The notes beneath the pieces were generated by a model. The model was not told where the DNA came from and made no database searches. It worked only from the letters and a program-made list of their open reading frames with translations. Made by a program: the position numbers and the translations under genes. Below, piece by piece: positions 44,179 to 54,753 of a stretch of 64,000 nucleotides of DNA. This DNA comes from CBDCKN01 sp965219035 (GTDB taxonomy: Bacteria; Gemmatimonadota; Gemmatimonadetes; Longimicrobiales; Gaopeijiaceae), in the NCBI GenBank assembly GCA_965219035.1, contig CBDCMR010000003.1:558001-622000 (forward strand), written 5' to 3'. The first letter of the stretch is position 1, and each line of letters begins with the position of its first letter.

Positions 44179-45370
44179 ATGCTGAGGACCACCCCCTTCC
44201 ATTCCAGAACGGCTCCCCTCTGCCAGGCTCAGAACTGGCGCCGGTGGGCCGGATACATAACCGCCGGATCGTACGAGCTCACACACGATCGCGAGTACTA
44301 CGCCATCCGCAGCTCGGCTGCCCTGTTCGACGTGTCGCCCCTCTTCAAGTACGAGATTCGGGGCCGCGATGCCGCGCGCGTCCTCGACCGGGTGGTGACG
44401 CGCGACGTGTCCAAGTGCGCTCCCGGTCAGGTCCTTTACACGCCCTGGTGTGACGAGGCTGGGAAGGTCATGGACGACGGCACGCTGTCCCGCCTGGAAG
44501 ACGACACCTTCCGGCTCACGGCCGCGGAGCCGAATCTGCGCTGGCTCCTGGACAACGCCCTAGGCCTGGGCGTGGAGATCACGGACGTCTCCGATTCGCT
44601 CGCGGCCCTCTCCCTCCAGGGGCCCAACGCCCTCGCCATTCTCGGAAGCGCCTCCGACGGGGCCGTGGACGGGCTGGGGTTCTTCCGGCTCACCACGGCA
44701 CGGGTAAGGGATGTCCCTGTCACCGTCACGCGGACGGGCTACCGGGGATCTCGGATACGAGATCTGGGTGGACGCTCCGGACGCCCCCCGCCTCTGGGAT
44801 GCCCTGATGGACGCAGGAGGGCCTTACGGGCTCACGCCGGCCGGGATCCTGGCCCTGGACGTGGCTCGGATCGAGGCCGGGCTCGTCCTCATCGAGGTGG
44901 ACTACGTGCCGGCGCACCGGGCCATCATCGAAGACCGGAAGTCCTCGCCCTACGAGCTCGGTCTCGGTTGGACCGTGAAGCTGGACAAAGAGGCCTTCGT
45001 GGGCCGGAGCGCACTGGTCGAGGAAAAGCGCCGCGGGCCGGAGTGGGAGTTCCGGGGTCTCCAGATAAGCTGGGAATCACTGGAGGAAGTCTACGCCAAG
45101 GTCGGGCTGCCCCCTCAGCTGCCGTCCGTGGCCTGGCGGACCAGCCTGCCGGTGTACAGCCAGGGCAAGCAGGTCGGATACGCCACCAGCGGGTGCTGGT
45201 CGCCCATCCTCAAGAAGTACATCGCCCTGGCCCACCTTCACGCCAGCCACTCTCGGCCCGGGACCGCCGTCCACATGGAGGTCACCGTGGAGCACCAGCG
45301 ACGGAACGCCAAGGCCCAAGTCGTCGAGACGCCCTTCTTCAACCCCGAGAGGAAGAGGGCTAGGAAGTGA
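44179..45370 (+). pseudogene. GcvT-like aminomethyltransferase, frameshifted
   Basis: The first frame (from 44179) reads RSSAALFDVSPLFKYEIRGR, VTRDVSKCAPGQVLYTPWCD and LQGPNALAIL, typical of folate-binding GcvT-family proteins. It breaks after TRTGY. The rest, TGDLGYEIWVDAPDAPRLWD through IEAGLVLIEVDY and FVGRSALVEEKRR, is in another frame and ends at 45370. Loss of two bases in CTACCGGGGAT (near 44742; CTACACCGGGGAT restores TGYTGDLGYE) explains it. Restored, it is about 397 residues. The family includes the glycine cleavage T protein, dimethylglycine/sarcosine enzymes and DMSP demethylase; the substrate is not clear here. The stop overlaps the next gene's start (45367). Confidence 0.85.
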
Positions 45371-46958
45371 CGGCCGACCACCGCTACGACGCCATCGTCA
45401 TCGGCGGGGGCCACAATGGCCTCGTCAATGCCGCGTACCTGGCCCGGGCCGACAAGCGCGTCGTGGTGCTGGAGAAGCGGCACGTGCTCGGGGGGCGCAG
45501 CCGTTACGGAGGAGATCTACCCGGGCTTCAAGTACTCCGTGTGCTCCTATGTGGTGAGCCTGCTGCGCCCGGAGATCATCCGGGACCTGGACCTGCCGCG
45601 CCACGGCCTGGAGATCCTCCCGCTCGAGAGCACGTTCACGCCGCTTCAGGATGGCGACCATCTGGTGCGCTGGGCGGACCACGATCAAACGCGCCGAGAG
45701 CTCTACCGACACTCGCCCCGGGACGCCGACGCGTACGACGACTTCGGCAAGCTCATGTACCAGCTGGCGGTGGCGGTGAAGCCGATCCTGGCCCTTGTGC
45801 CGCCCGACCCGACATCCTTGAGTCCCAAGGACCTCCTCGGGTTCGCTCGGCTGGCCAAGCATCTCCGTGGATTGGGGGGGGAGCAGTTCCACGCCCTCTT
45901 CAAGCTCATGACCATGAGCTCCGCCGACTACTTCGACGAGTGGTTCGAGACGGAGCCCTTGAAGGCCACCATGTCGGCCAGCGGGATCATCGGCACGTTC
46001 CTCGGCCCCCGATCCCCCGGCACAGCGTACGTGCTGTTGCACCACTATTTGGGCGAGATCGACGGCGCCATGCGCGCTTGGGGGTTCGCCCGGGGCGGGA
46101 CCGGCGGCGTAAGCGAGTCGATCGCGGGGGCCGCGAGGCGCTTCGGCGCCGACATTCGCACGGAGGCCGGCGTCGCCCAGGTCGTCGTGAAGAACGGCAA
46201 GGCTGTGGGTGTGGCCCTCGAGAACGGGGACGAGATCCGAGCGCCCGTCGTGGTCTCGGCACTGAATCCCAAACGGACCTTCCTCCAGATGGTCGAGCCC
46301 AAGGATCTTCCCGACGATTTCGTCGACGCCATCCGGCGCTTCAAGATCCGGGGGTCTTCGGGCAAGGTGAACCTGTCCCTGAGCGAGCTCCCCGACTTCA
46401 CGTGCCTCCCCGGCGTGGGCCCCCACCTGCGCGGCGCCATCTCCATCAGCCCCAGCGTCGATTACCTGGAGCGGGCATACGACGATGCCAAGTACGGAGG
46501 GTTCTCCAGGCGGCCCTACATGGACATCATCCTGCCCTCCATGATCGATCCGGGCATGGCCCCTCCCGGGAAGCACGTCATGTCTATCTTCGTCCAGTAC
46601 GCCCCGTCCGATCTGGACGGAGGCTGGGACGAGACCCAGCGCGAGGCGTTCGGGGACGCCGTCGTCGATACGCTGGCTCAGTATGCGCCAAACCTCCTTG
46701 GGGCGATCCTGCATCGACAGGTGCTGACCCCGTGGGATATGGACCGCGAGATGGGCCTGACTCAGGGCAACATCTTCCATGGGGAGCTGACGCTGCATCA
46801 GCTCTTCTGCCTGCGCCCGACGGCGGGATGGGCCGACTTCACCACACCTGTCAGGAACTACTACCAGTGTGGGGTCGGGCACCCATCCCGGCGGGGGTAT
46901 CACGGGCGCGTCCGGCAGGCTGGCCGCGTTGAAGATCCTCGAGGATCGGCCGCGATGA
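45367..46958 (+). pseudogene. FAD-dependent oxidoreductase, PYROXD2/CrtI type (copy 1), frameshifted twice
   Basis: The start at GTG 45367 gives YDAIVIGGGHNGLVNAAYLA (Rossmann GxGxxG) and HVLGG, then leaves frame. AAVTEEIYPGFKYSVCSYVV continues in the second frame to NYYQCG near 46870, after which the first frame resumes SGTHPGGGITGASGRLAALK. One extra G in a G run at about 45490 and another at about 46873 account for both shifts. The repaired protein has about 530 residues and the C-terminal FAD motif. It is followed by a paralogue with a four-base overlap (ATGA). Such COG1233 proteins are oxidoreductases of uncertain substrate. Because both shifts lie in G runs, sequencing error is possible. 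Confidence 0.85.
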
Positions 46959-48460
46959 CGGGCCCGTACGACGCCATCGTCATCGGCGCGGGCCACAACG
47001 GCCTCGTGACGGCCGCGTACCTGGGCAGGGCCGGCCTCAAGGTGCTGGTTCTGGAGCGGCGGGAGGTGATCGGCGGAGCGGCTGTCACCGAGCAGGTCTT
47101 TCCAGGCTTCAAGTTCGACACGGCCGCGCACCGAATCGGTGGGCTCCATCCGGCGGTGGTCCGGGATCTGGATCTGAAGCGCCACGGCCTGGAGGTCGTC
47201 CAGGCCGATCCCACCGTGTTTGCTCCGGCCCCTGACGGACGCCATCTCCTGCTTTGGCGGGACCCGAAGCGGACCGTGGAGGCCGTGCGCGAGATCTCAG
47301 CGGCCGACGCCGAGGCTTGGATCCCTTTCAGTGAGCTGATCGGCAACGCGGCAGCGGTTCTCCAGGCTGCTTGGTCCGCCACGCCCCCCGATGTGACCGG
47401 CAACGACCCACGGGATCTCTGGTCCGTTCTGAAGCTGGGCGCCGCCCTTCGGCGACTGGGCAAGAAGGACATGGTCGAGGTCATGCGGATCCTCCCCATG
47501 GCCGTGTCCGAACTCCTGGGGGACTGGTTCGAGAGCGATGTCCTCAAGGGGACTCTGGCTGCCGCCGGCATAGCCGGGATGTTCCAGGGTCCCATGGCCG
47601 CGGGAACGGTATACGCGCTCCTGCACCACCACGTGGGGGCCGACGACGGCGTCCTCAGACCAACGGCGCGGGGGTGGGGTGGTGTGGGCGAGCTGACCAG
47701 AGCCCTGGCGGCCGCGGCCCGAGGATACGGCGTAGACATAAGGACGAGCCAGCCCGTCGAGCGCGTGATCGTGAAAGACGGCCGGGCCACGGGCGTGGTT
47801 CTCTCCAGCGGTGAGGAATTCCGGGCGGCCCGCGTCGTCTCCAACGCCGATCCCCGCCGGACGTTCTTCGACCTCGTGGGCCCGACGGAGCTCGAGCCGG
47901 AGCTCGTTCGCAAGGTGAAGAACATCCGGTTCAAGGGCGCTTGCGCCAAGGTTCATCTGGTACTGGCGGAGCTGCCCCGCTTTGCCGAGGTGCCGGAGGG
48001 CGGCCCGCATCTGAATGGCGTCATCTCCATCAGTCCCAGCCTGGAGTACCTGGAGCGGGCGTACGATGACGCGAAGTACGGAGCAGCTTCCCGACGCCCC
48101 TACCTGGAGGTGTCCATCCCTTCCGTGACCGACCCGGACGTGGCCGAGTCGGGGAAGCACGTCATGTCCATCGTGGCCCAGTATGCGCCCTACCGGTTCA
48201 AAGAGGGCGAGTGGGACGCCGCCGCTCGAGAGCGACTCGGGGATGCCGTCGTGGGGACGCTGTCCGAATACGCGCCCAACCTCGAGTCGGCCATCCTCCA
48301 CCGACAGGTGCTGACTCCGTTGGATCTGGAGGAGACTTACCGGCTCTCCGAAGGGAACATCTACCACGGAGAGCACACGCTGGATCAGCTGTTCTTCATG
48401 CGGCCGGTCCCCGGGTTCGCCCGATATCGCACGCCCATCGGGGGTCTCTACCTCTGTGGC
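46955..48460 (+). pseudogene. FAD-dependent oxidoreductase, PYROXD2/CrtI type (copy 2), 3' end lost
   Basis: This frame starts at ATG 46955 and runs without a break through about 500 codons: YDAIVIGAGHNGLVTAAYLG, VIGGAAVTEQVFPGFKFDTA, YLERAYDDAKYGAASRRPYL and HTLDQLFFMRPVPGFARYRT. It reaches GGLYLCG. The paralogue continues from here with GSGTHPGGGITGASGRL, but here the sequence changes to the middle of a PEP-synthase gene. So the last 30 or so residues, including the C-terminal FAD motif, are absent. The paralogue immediately upstream shares the same plan, which points to tandem duplication of the oxidoreductase. Confidence 0.8.
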
Positions 48461-50738
48461 CGTGCGCTCCTCGGCCACTCGCGAGGATTCGGAGCTGGCC
48501 TCGTTCGCGGGCCAGTACGAGTCGTATCTGAACGTCAGGGGACCGGTCGAGATCGTCGAGGCGTGGAAGAAGTGCTGCGCCAGCGCCTTCACGGAGCGAG
48601 CCATCAGCTATCAGCTCGGACGGGGCATGGACCCACTGCAGGGAGTCGTCTCGGTCGTCGTCATGAAGATGGTGCGGTCGGACATCGCGACCTCGGGCGT
48701 GATGTTCACCATGGACCCGGAGTCTGGGAACCGGAACGTGGTGCACGTCTCATCGTCGTACGGGCTCGGAGAGTTGGTGGTGCAGGGGACGGTCTCGCCG
48801 GACTTCTTCCTCATCTGGAAGGAGGGACTCCGGAGAGGGCGGTCGGCGGTCGTTCACCGCTGGCTGGGCGCCAAGGACCGGAAGCTCGTCTACTCCACGC
48901 AGGGAGGCACGGCCACCGAGAGCGTGGACGTGCTGGCCAGCCGCCGCCGAGTGTGGTCGCTGACCTCGGAGGAGGCCCTCGAGCTGGCGCGCATGGCCCT
49001 GGTCATCGAGGACCACTACGGAAGGCCCATGGACATCGAGTGGGCCAAGGACGGCTACAGCGGCGATCTCTTCATCGTTCAGGCCCGTCCCGAAACCATC
49101 CACTCCGGGGAGGACCAGAAGAACATCCTCGAGACCTACTCCATGGACAAGGCGGTCACCGAGAAGCTGCGGAGCGAGGGCAAGGTCCTGCTGACCGGCC
49201 AGGCGGTGGGGACGCGCATCGGGTCAGGAAAGGTGAGGGTCTACAAGGACTACCAGGAGGTCATCGAGAGGAAGCGGGCGCTCAGGAACATGCTCAAGGA
49301 CGGCCGCGCCCTCGAGGAGATCCCTAGCCAGGCCCACGTCTTCGATACCGGAGACGTCCTGGTCACGTCGCTCACGACGCCGGACTGGGAGCCCATGATG
49401 AAGGAAGCTTCCCTGGTGGTCACCGAGAAGGGTGGCCGGACGTCCCACGCGGCCATCGTGGCCCGAGAGTTCGGCATTCCCGCCATCGTCGCGTGTGAGG
49501 ACGCCACAGGAATACTCGAGCCGCTGAGCGTGGTCACCGGATCTTGCGCCGAGGGCCACACTGGGGTGGTCTACCACGGCGAACACCCCTTCGAGGTGCA
49601 GCGTGTCGACCTCGGTGAGCTGCCCTCACTGCGTACCAAGGTGCAGCTCAACGTAGGATTCCCCTCCAAGGCGCTCCAGGACGCCATGCTACCCAGCGAC
49701 GGGGTCGGGCTGGCCCGCCTGGAGTTCATCTTGACCGCCCAGGTAGGGATTCATCCGTTGGCGCTCCTCTATTACGAGGAGCTCCGCACATTCGTGGGCA
49801 CAGGGGAGCTCGCGCCCGAGCTGGAGCCCTTCCGGGAGAGGATCGAGAAGTTCGACCACCACGAGCTTGACACCCTCGTGGGGGCCATCGAGCGCCGCAC
49901 GCCCACCTACGCGGACCGTCGCCAGTTCTTCGTCGAACAGGTGCGTTATGGCGTTGCACTCATATGCGCTGCCTTCTATCCGCGGCCCGTCCTGGTGCGG
50001 CTCTCGGACCTCAAGTCCAACGAGTACCGGGAGCTTCTGGGCGGACGCATATTCGAGCCTTACGAGGAGAACCCGATCGCATGGCGGGGCGCGTCCCGTT
50101 ACGTGGATCCGCGCTTCTTGCCGGCGTTCGATATGGAATGCGACGCCCTCAGGGCGGTACGTCAGCAGATCGGGCTGGACAATCTTCAGGTCATGATCCC
50201 CTTCTGCCGGACGCCGGAGGAGGGAGCACAGGTGATCCGCCAGCTCGATCGCCACGGGCTCTCGCCCCAGGCGGGAGTGCCTCTCTACCTCATGGTGGAG
50301 CTTCCCTCCAACGTCATCGATGCCGAGCGCTTCATCGCCGAGATGCAGCTCACCGGCGGATCCATCGGGTCCAACGACCTGGTCCAGACGGTGTACGCCG
50401 TGTCGAGAGACGACCTGGAGGACTATGCCTACTCGGTGGACGCGCGCTCGCCGGCGGTGAAGCGCATGATCCAGCGTGCCATCGGGGAGTTCACGTCCCA
50501 GGGGCTGTCCATAGGGATTTGCGGGCAGGCGCCCTCCGATCACCCCGATGAGGTCCCGCCCTTCCTCGTCCGTGCCGGCATCACCTCGATGTCCGTCACG
50601 CCGGACACCCTCCTGAAGGTGCGCATGGCCGTGGCGGTCGCCGAAGCCGAGCTGGACGCTGCCGCGAAGGCGGAAGCCGAGTCGGACGCCTCGCCTAACG
50701 CCGCAGCAGAAGCGGCGGCCGAGGCGGAAGCGGACTAG
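48456..50738 (+). pseudogene. PEP synthase/pyruvate phosphate dikinase-like protein, N-terminally truncated
   Basis: From GTG 48456 the frame reads AVRSSATREDSELASFAGQY, the middle of the PPDK N-terminal (ATP-grasp) domain. The first 110 or so residues of that domain are missing. Everything after is present: the mobile phosphohistidine domain (TEKGGRTSHAAIVAREFGIP, His phosphorylated in the family), and the PEP/pyruvate barrel ending in SIGICGQAPSDHPDEVPPFL, with its catalytic Cys. A Glu/Ala-rich tail follows. The junction with the oxidoreductase gene falls on CTCTGTGGC, which both families encode at this place. A complete enzyme would make PEP from pyruvate and ATP. Confidence 0.85.
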
Positions 50739-50845
50739 CAGGATCGAGGGGCCGGTGGTACGCTACCGCAGGCTACCACCCCACCACGCCATACCCGACG
50801 ACCGAGCAAGACTCGCGACATCAGTGACGTAGAGGCAGGCCCATC

Positions 50846-52738
50846 ATGAAGACTATTCACGCACTCCTGTCCGCGGCGGTGCTGCTCCTTCCCACTTCGG
50901 CGCTCTGGAGTGCTGACGACGACACCCGCACTCCGCAGCAGAGCCACGAGGACTACCTCCGCGAGAGCTACGTCAAGACGGAGCACATGGTGCCCATGAG
51001 GGACGGTGTACGGCTCTACACAATCGTGTACGCCCCTAAAGATGACACCGAGGAGTATCCTGTGATGCTCTTCAGGACGCCGTACTCCATCGGGCCGTAC
51101 GAGCCGGACCGGTTTCGCTCCCCCCTGGGGCCCACGGCCGAGTTCGACCGGAACAGATACATCTTCGTCTTCCAGGACGTCCGCGGGAAATTCCGCTCCG
51201 AGGGCGAGTTCGAGGTGATCAAGCCCCTCGCCAGGGATCGTCCCGGGTCGGGGGAGGCGGACGAGAGCACCGACAACTACGACACCATCGAATGGGCCCT
51301 GGAGCATCTACCCAACGACAACGGAAGGGTGGGGCAGTGGGGCATCTCCTACCCGGGATGGCAGACCGTCATGGGGATGGTGGATCGGCACCCGGCGCTC
51401 GTCGCGTCGTCCCCACAGGCGTCGCCCTCGGACATGTTCATCGGCGACGACTGGCACCACAACGGCGCCTTCCGGATCATGTATGCCTTCAGCTGGCTCT
51501 CGTCCAACGCTCGAGTACGGACGGGCCCCACCGAGTCGAGGTCGGGTCGCTTCGACTACGGCACCCCCTGGGGATACGAGTTCTTCCTGAAAGCGGGGTC
51601 GGCGGCCAACATCGATGACAAGTACTTCCACGGCGACGTGATCGCTTGGAACGACTTCATGGAGCACGGGACGTACGACGAGTACTGGCAGCGGCAGAAT
51701 GCCTTGCTGCACCTGGACGGCATCGATCACGCGGTACTGAACGTCGCGGGGTGGTTCGACACCGAGGACTACTACGGCCCCATGTCAATCTACCGGACCA
51801 TCGAGGAGATGAGCCCCGCCAGCCAGAACACCCTTGCCGTGGGGCCCTGGCTCCACGGCGGATGGAGGAGCATGGAGGGGGACTACCTGGGGTGCATCGA
51901 GTTCGACACGCCCACGTCCCTGGACTTCCAGAGCCAGGTGCAGCACCCGTTCTTCAGGTATCACCTGAAGGGCGAGGGGAGCTGGAGCGCGCCCGAGGCT
52001 GTCGTCTTCGAGACCGGACGCAACGAGTGGTGGACCCTCGACCATTGGCCCCCGCCAGGCATCAGCCAGACGAACCTCTACCTGCGTGTGGATGGCACCC
52101 TTTCCTTCGACGAGCCGACCGAGACAGGCACCGACGCGTCCGACAGCTACGTGAGCGATCCGAATCACCCGGTTCCGTTTTCGGCGGAGATTCGGACCAG
52201 GCTTAGGCATCTGTGGAAGGTCGAGGATCAGCGCTTCGCGTCGAGCCGGCCGGACGTCCTGACCTACGTCTCGGAGCCCCTGACCGAGGACCTGACCATC
52301 GCCGGGCCCATCCTGGCCAACATCTACGTCTCCACCACCGGCACCGACTCGGACTGGATCGTAAAGCTCATAGACGTCTATCCCGGCGACGCCCCCCGGA
52401 GCGAGTCCTGCAGCGTGCCCATGGGAGGCTTCCAGATGCACGTGGCCGGCGAGATCATGCGAGGGAAGTTCCGGAACAGCATGGAGCATCCGGAGCCCAT
52501 GGTACCCGGAGAGGTTGCCCGGATCGATATCGATCTGAAGGACAGGTACCACACGTTCCTGGCCGGGCACCGCATCATGGTGCACGTGCAGAGCTCGTGG
52601 TTCCCGGCATATGACCGGAACCCCCAGACCTTCGTGGACATCTATCATGCCCAGCCAAAGGACTATCAGATGGCCACCCAGACCGTCTACCGGTCTGCTG
52701 GGAATCCGTCCCACTTGGTGTTGGGGGTGATGCGATGA
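50846..52738 (+). CDS. Secreted CocE/NonD family hydrolase
   Basis: A 630-residue protein with a signal peptide (IHALLSAAVLLLPTSALWS). The alpha/beta-hydrolase core carries YPVMLFRTPYSIGPY, YIFVFQDVRGKFRSEGEF and the nucleophile motif VGQWGISYPGWQTVMG (Ser in GISYPG). The Asp/His part is near GWFDTEDYYGPM and GPWLHGGW. The C-terminal jelly-roll domain (about 430-630) has SEPLTEDLTIAGPILANIYV. CocE/X-Pro-dipeptidyl-peptidase-like enzymes cleave esters or amides, including beta-lactam precursors and peptides. It stands alone. Confidence 0.92.
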   Translation: MKTIHALLSAAVLLLPTSALWSADDDTRTPQQSHEDYLRESYVKTEHMVPMRDGVRLYTIVYAPKDDTEEYPVMLFRTPYSIGPYEPDRFRSPLGPTAEFDRNRYIFVFQDVRGKFRSEGEFEVIKPLARDRPGSGEADESTDNYDTIEWALEHLPNDNGRVGQWGISYPGWQTVMGMVDRHPALVASSPQASPSDMFIGDDWHHNGAFRIMYAFSWLSSNARVRTGPTESRSGRFDYGTPWGYEFFLKAGSAANIDDKYFHGDVIAWNDFMEHGTYDEYWQRQNALLHLDGIDHAVLNVAGWFDTEDYYGPMSIYRTIEEMSPASQNTLAVGPWLHGGWRSMEGDYLGCIEFDTPTSLDFQSQVQHPFFRYHLKGEGSWSAPEAVVFETGRNEWWTLDHWPPPGISQTNLYLRVDGTLSFDEPTETGTDASDSYVSDPNHPVPFSAEIRTRLRHLWKVEDQRFASSRPDVLTYVSEPLTEDLTIAGPILANIYVSTTGTDSDWIVKLIDVYPGDAPRSESCSVPMGGFQMHVAGEIMRGKFRNSMEHPEPMVPGEVARIDIDLKDRYHTFLAGHRIMVHVQSSWFPAYDRNPQTFVDIYHAQPKDYQMATQTVYRSAGNPSHLVLGVMR

Positions 52739-52741
52739 ACC

Positions 52742-52777
52742 ACTCCATGTATGCGACTAAGCCGCTCTACATGGAGT
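52742..52777 (+). terminator. Perfect inverted repeat after the CocE/NonD gene
   Basis: ACTCCATGTA (52742-52751) pairs with TACATGGAGT (52768-52777), followed by TTC. A second GC hairpin (CCCCGCCCC-TGA-CGGGGGG, about 52786-52804) follows. They could terminate the hydrolase gene, or they could be the right-end hairpins of the degraded IS605-like element whose tnpB stub lies next to them on the other strand. Confidence 0.5.
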
Positions 52778-52819
52778 TTCGTGCCACCCCGCCCCTGACG
52801 GGGGGAGACGGACACATGC

Positions 52820-53044
52820 GCCGCGGGCGCGCATCTCCCCGATCCCACTGATCCGGAGCGAGCCGTTTCGGATCCGGAGCCGGTGATCGGTATCAGGCGT
52901 GAAGCGCCAGCCGTCTCCGTGAGCCTTGTATCCCCACCCAGTGAAGCGACTCAGCGATTTGTACCGGGGGAACCCCGACTTCTCGCCCTGCCTCAGACGT
53001 CGGAAGAATGACTTGAAGGCCCCATCAACGCGCTTCGGAGTGAC
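52820..53044 (-). pseudogene. TnpB (IS200/IS605 OrfB) N-terminal fragment
   Basis: About 75 residues on the minus strand match the N-terminal part of TnpB: KRVDGAFKSFFRRLRQGEKS, GFPRYKSLSRFTGWGYKAHG and the turn RISGIGEMRARG. TnpB proteins normally continue for about 300 more residues with the RuvC nuclease and a zinc ribbon; all that is missing. Sequence on both sides is unrelated. It is a transposon relic between the CocE gene and the cytochrome/propeller gene. Confidence 0.75.
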
Positions 53045-53087
53045 CGTACCGGAGGTGGTTGGGGCCCCGATCGGCGCCCCGTCCGGC

Positions 53088-54539
53088 TCAGGGCATCCGG
53101 GCTGCCGTCCCCAGCCCGGCACCGTACCCTTCGATCTCGATGACCTTCACGATCTCCTGGGTCTCGGTGTCGATCACGACCACGGTGCCCGCCCGCGCGT
53201 TGTCGCCCGTGTCGTAGCGTGGCGTGTACATGTGGCCGTACTTGCTGTGGCCCTCGGGCATTTCGAGGTTCCGGCTGGCGATGTACGCGAAGCGTCCGTC
53301 CGGCGAGACCGCGGCCCCATGGGGCTGGGCCAGACCGTTACCCTCGATGACCTTGGCGAGAGTCCGTCTCTCCATGTCGATGACGTTCGCCGTGTTGTCC
53401 CAGTTGTTCCCGACGTAGACCCAGCGGCCGTCGGGCGTGAACACCGGGTGCCAGGGAGCGGCATTCACGGCGATAGTGTCCACCGGAGTCATGTCGGGTG
53501 CCCGCTCGAGATCGAACACGAAGACCGTTGCCGTCAGCTCGGTCGTGCCCACCATCCACCGACCGTCGGGCGACGTCGCGAACCCGATGAGGGTGTGGGG
53601 CCGGTCGCCCCCGAGGTCAGTGAGCTCCAGCCCCTCGTCTTCCGGATAGAAGGACGCGATCTGATTGACGGCCAAGCTGGCGGTAAAGACGGTTCCGGTA
53701 CCGGGCTGGACGGCCAGGGCGTGAGGTCTCGGGATGAAGATGCCGACCTCCTCGAAGCTCATGTCCGAGCGGCGGATCACTCCGATCTCCTGGGGCGGGG
53801 ACACGGCGGCCATAGAGCGGGCGGCGTAGAGATTCTCACCCTCGGGATCCAGCGCCAGCAGACCCGGCCTGACGAAGTCGATTCTTGCCGCGAGCTGGTT
53901 TTGGCGATCGAACTTGAGGATCTGGTTCGCCGCGATGAGGGACAGATACCAATACGATCCGTCGGGCTCTACGGCGATGTGATGCGGCCAGGCGTTCTCC
54001 GGAAGGCCCAGCGTCTGTAGGTCGACGATCCGGATGACCTGGTTGGTCTCCATATCGATGACCGAGACCGTGGCCTCGCTCTGGTTGGCGGCATAGAGGA
54101 GCTGGTTCGCGTCGGCGTAGGGGATCTCTCCGGATTCCGACGGGGCTCCCTCGTCGATCCATGCGCTCAGGAGCGACACCTCGTCCTCTGTGAGTCCTTC
54201 GGCGTCGAGCTCGACCGGGTGGGGGCCATCCACCAGCTTGGTCGTCAGCTCGATGAGTAGCGAGCGAGCGGCGTCGTACGCGATGACGGCCTCACCCTCG
54301 TCCGAACCGGCGATGGTGCTCTCCCACGAGTCCAGGCGAAGGCCCCGGGCGGCGTCCAACCCCATATGGCAGCTCACGCACTTGGCCTCGAAGACCCTCC
54401 GGACTCCATCGTACTGGACCGTGACCTCAGGGGGAGTCCATTCGACCCCGGGCTCGACCGGTGCCGGCGCGGCTGCGGCGACCACCAGGGCGCCTCCCAG
54501 GCCTGATATGCAGAGTAGAAAACCAGTATTGGCCTTCAC
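53088..54539 (-). CDS. Exported c-type cytochrome / YncE-like beta-propeller protein
   Basis: A 483-residue protein. I place the start at GTG 54539, with GGAGAGG five bases upstream; the long upstream frame lacks a signal. A hydrophobic segment (FLLCISGLGGALVVAAAA) is followed by a haem site (CVSCH in RRVFEAKCVSCHMGLDAARG) in a DUF1549/cytochrome-like domain (about 30-120) with SLLSAWIDEGAP. A seven-bladed YncE-type propeller fills about 135-483: ATVSVIDMETNQVIRIVDL, HPVFTPDGRWVYVGNNWDNT and AGTVVVIDTETQEIVKVIE. It is likely a periplasmic redox or metal-binding protein. The gene is divergent from the cupredoxin-like gene at 54754. Confidence 0.88.
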   Translation of the reverse strand: MKANTGFLLCISGLGGALVVAAAAPAPVEPGVEWTPPEVTVQYDGVRRVFEAKCVSCHMGLDAARGLRLDSWESTIAGSDEGEAVIAYDAARSLLIELTTKLVDGPHPVELDAEGLTEDEVSLLSAWIDEGAPSESGEIPYADANQLLYAANQSEATVSVIDMETNQVIRIVDLQTLGLPENAWPHHIAVEPDGSYWYLSLIAANQILKFDRQNQLAARIDFVRPGLLALDPEGENLYAARSMAAVSPPQEIGVIRRSDMSFEEVGIFIPRPHALAVQPGTGTVFTASLAVNQIASFYPEDEGLELTDLGGDRPHTLIGFATSPDGRWMVGTTELTATVFVFDLERAPDMTPVDTIAVNAAPWHPVFTPDGRWVYVGNNWDNTANVIDMERRTLAKVIEGNGLAQPHGAAVSPDGRFAYIASRNLEMPEGHSKYGHMYTPRYDTGDNARAGTVVVIDTETQEIVKVIEIEGYGAGLGTAARMP

Positions 54540-54753
54540 TTCACCTCTCCAGAGAAATCGGGCGAAATCATGAGGACGGCGCCTTCCGACTCGCTCGCGA
54601 CGAACGTTGATCGTTTTGGAACTTTCCGTCCAAGATCGGCGATATCTTGGTGTACACCGGAGTGGCGCCGGGGGAGCATGTCGCGCCGAACCCATTTGGT
54701 GTGCGGCGATCCTCGGTCCTTGACCGCATCACCCGATCGAACGAAGAGAGTCC

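Noticed and set aside
45416..49327. A 1303-codon continuous frame that would be one giant protein
   Set aside because: It concatenates the middle of oxidoreductase 1, oxidoreductase 2 and an out-of-frame stretch of the PEP synthase gene; its first 30 and last 290 residues have no homology, and the correct frames are elsewhere.
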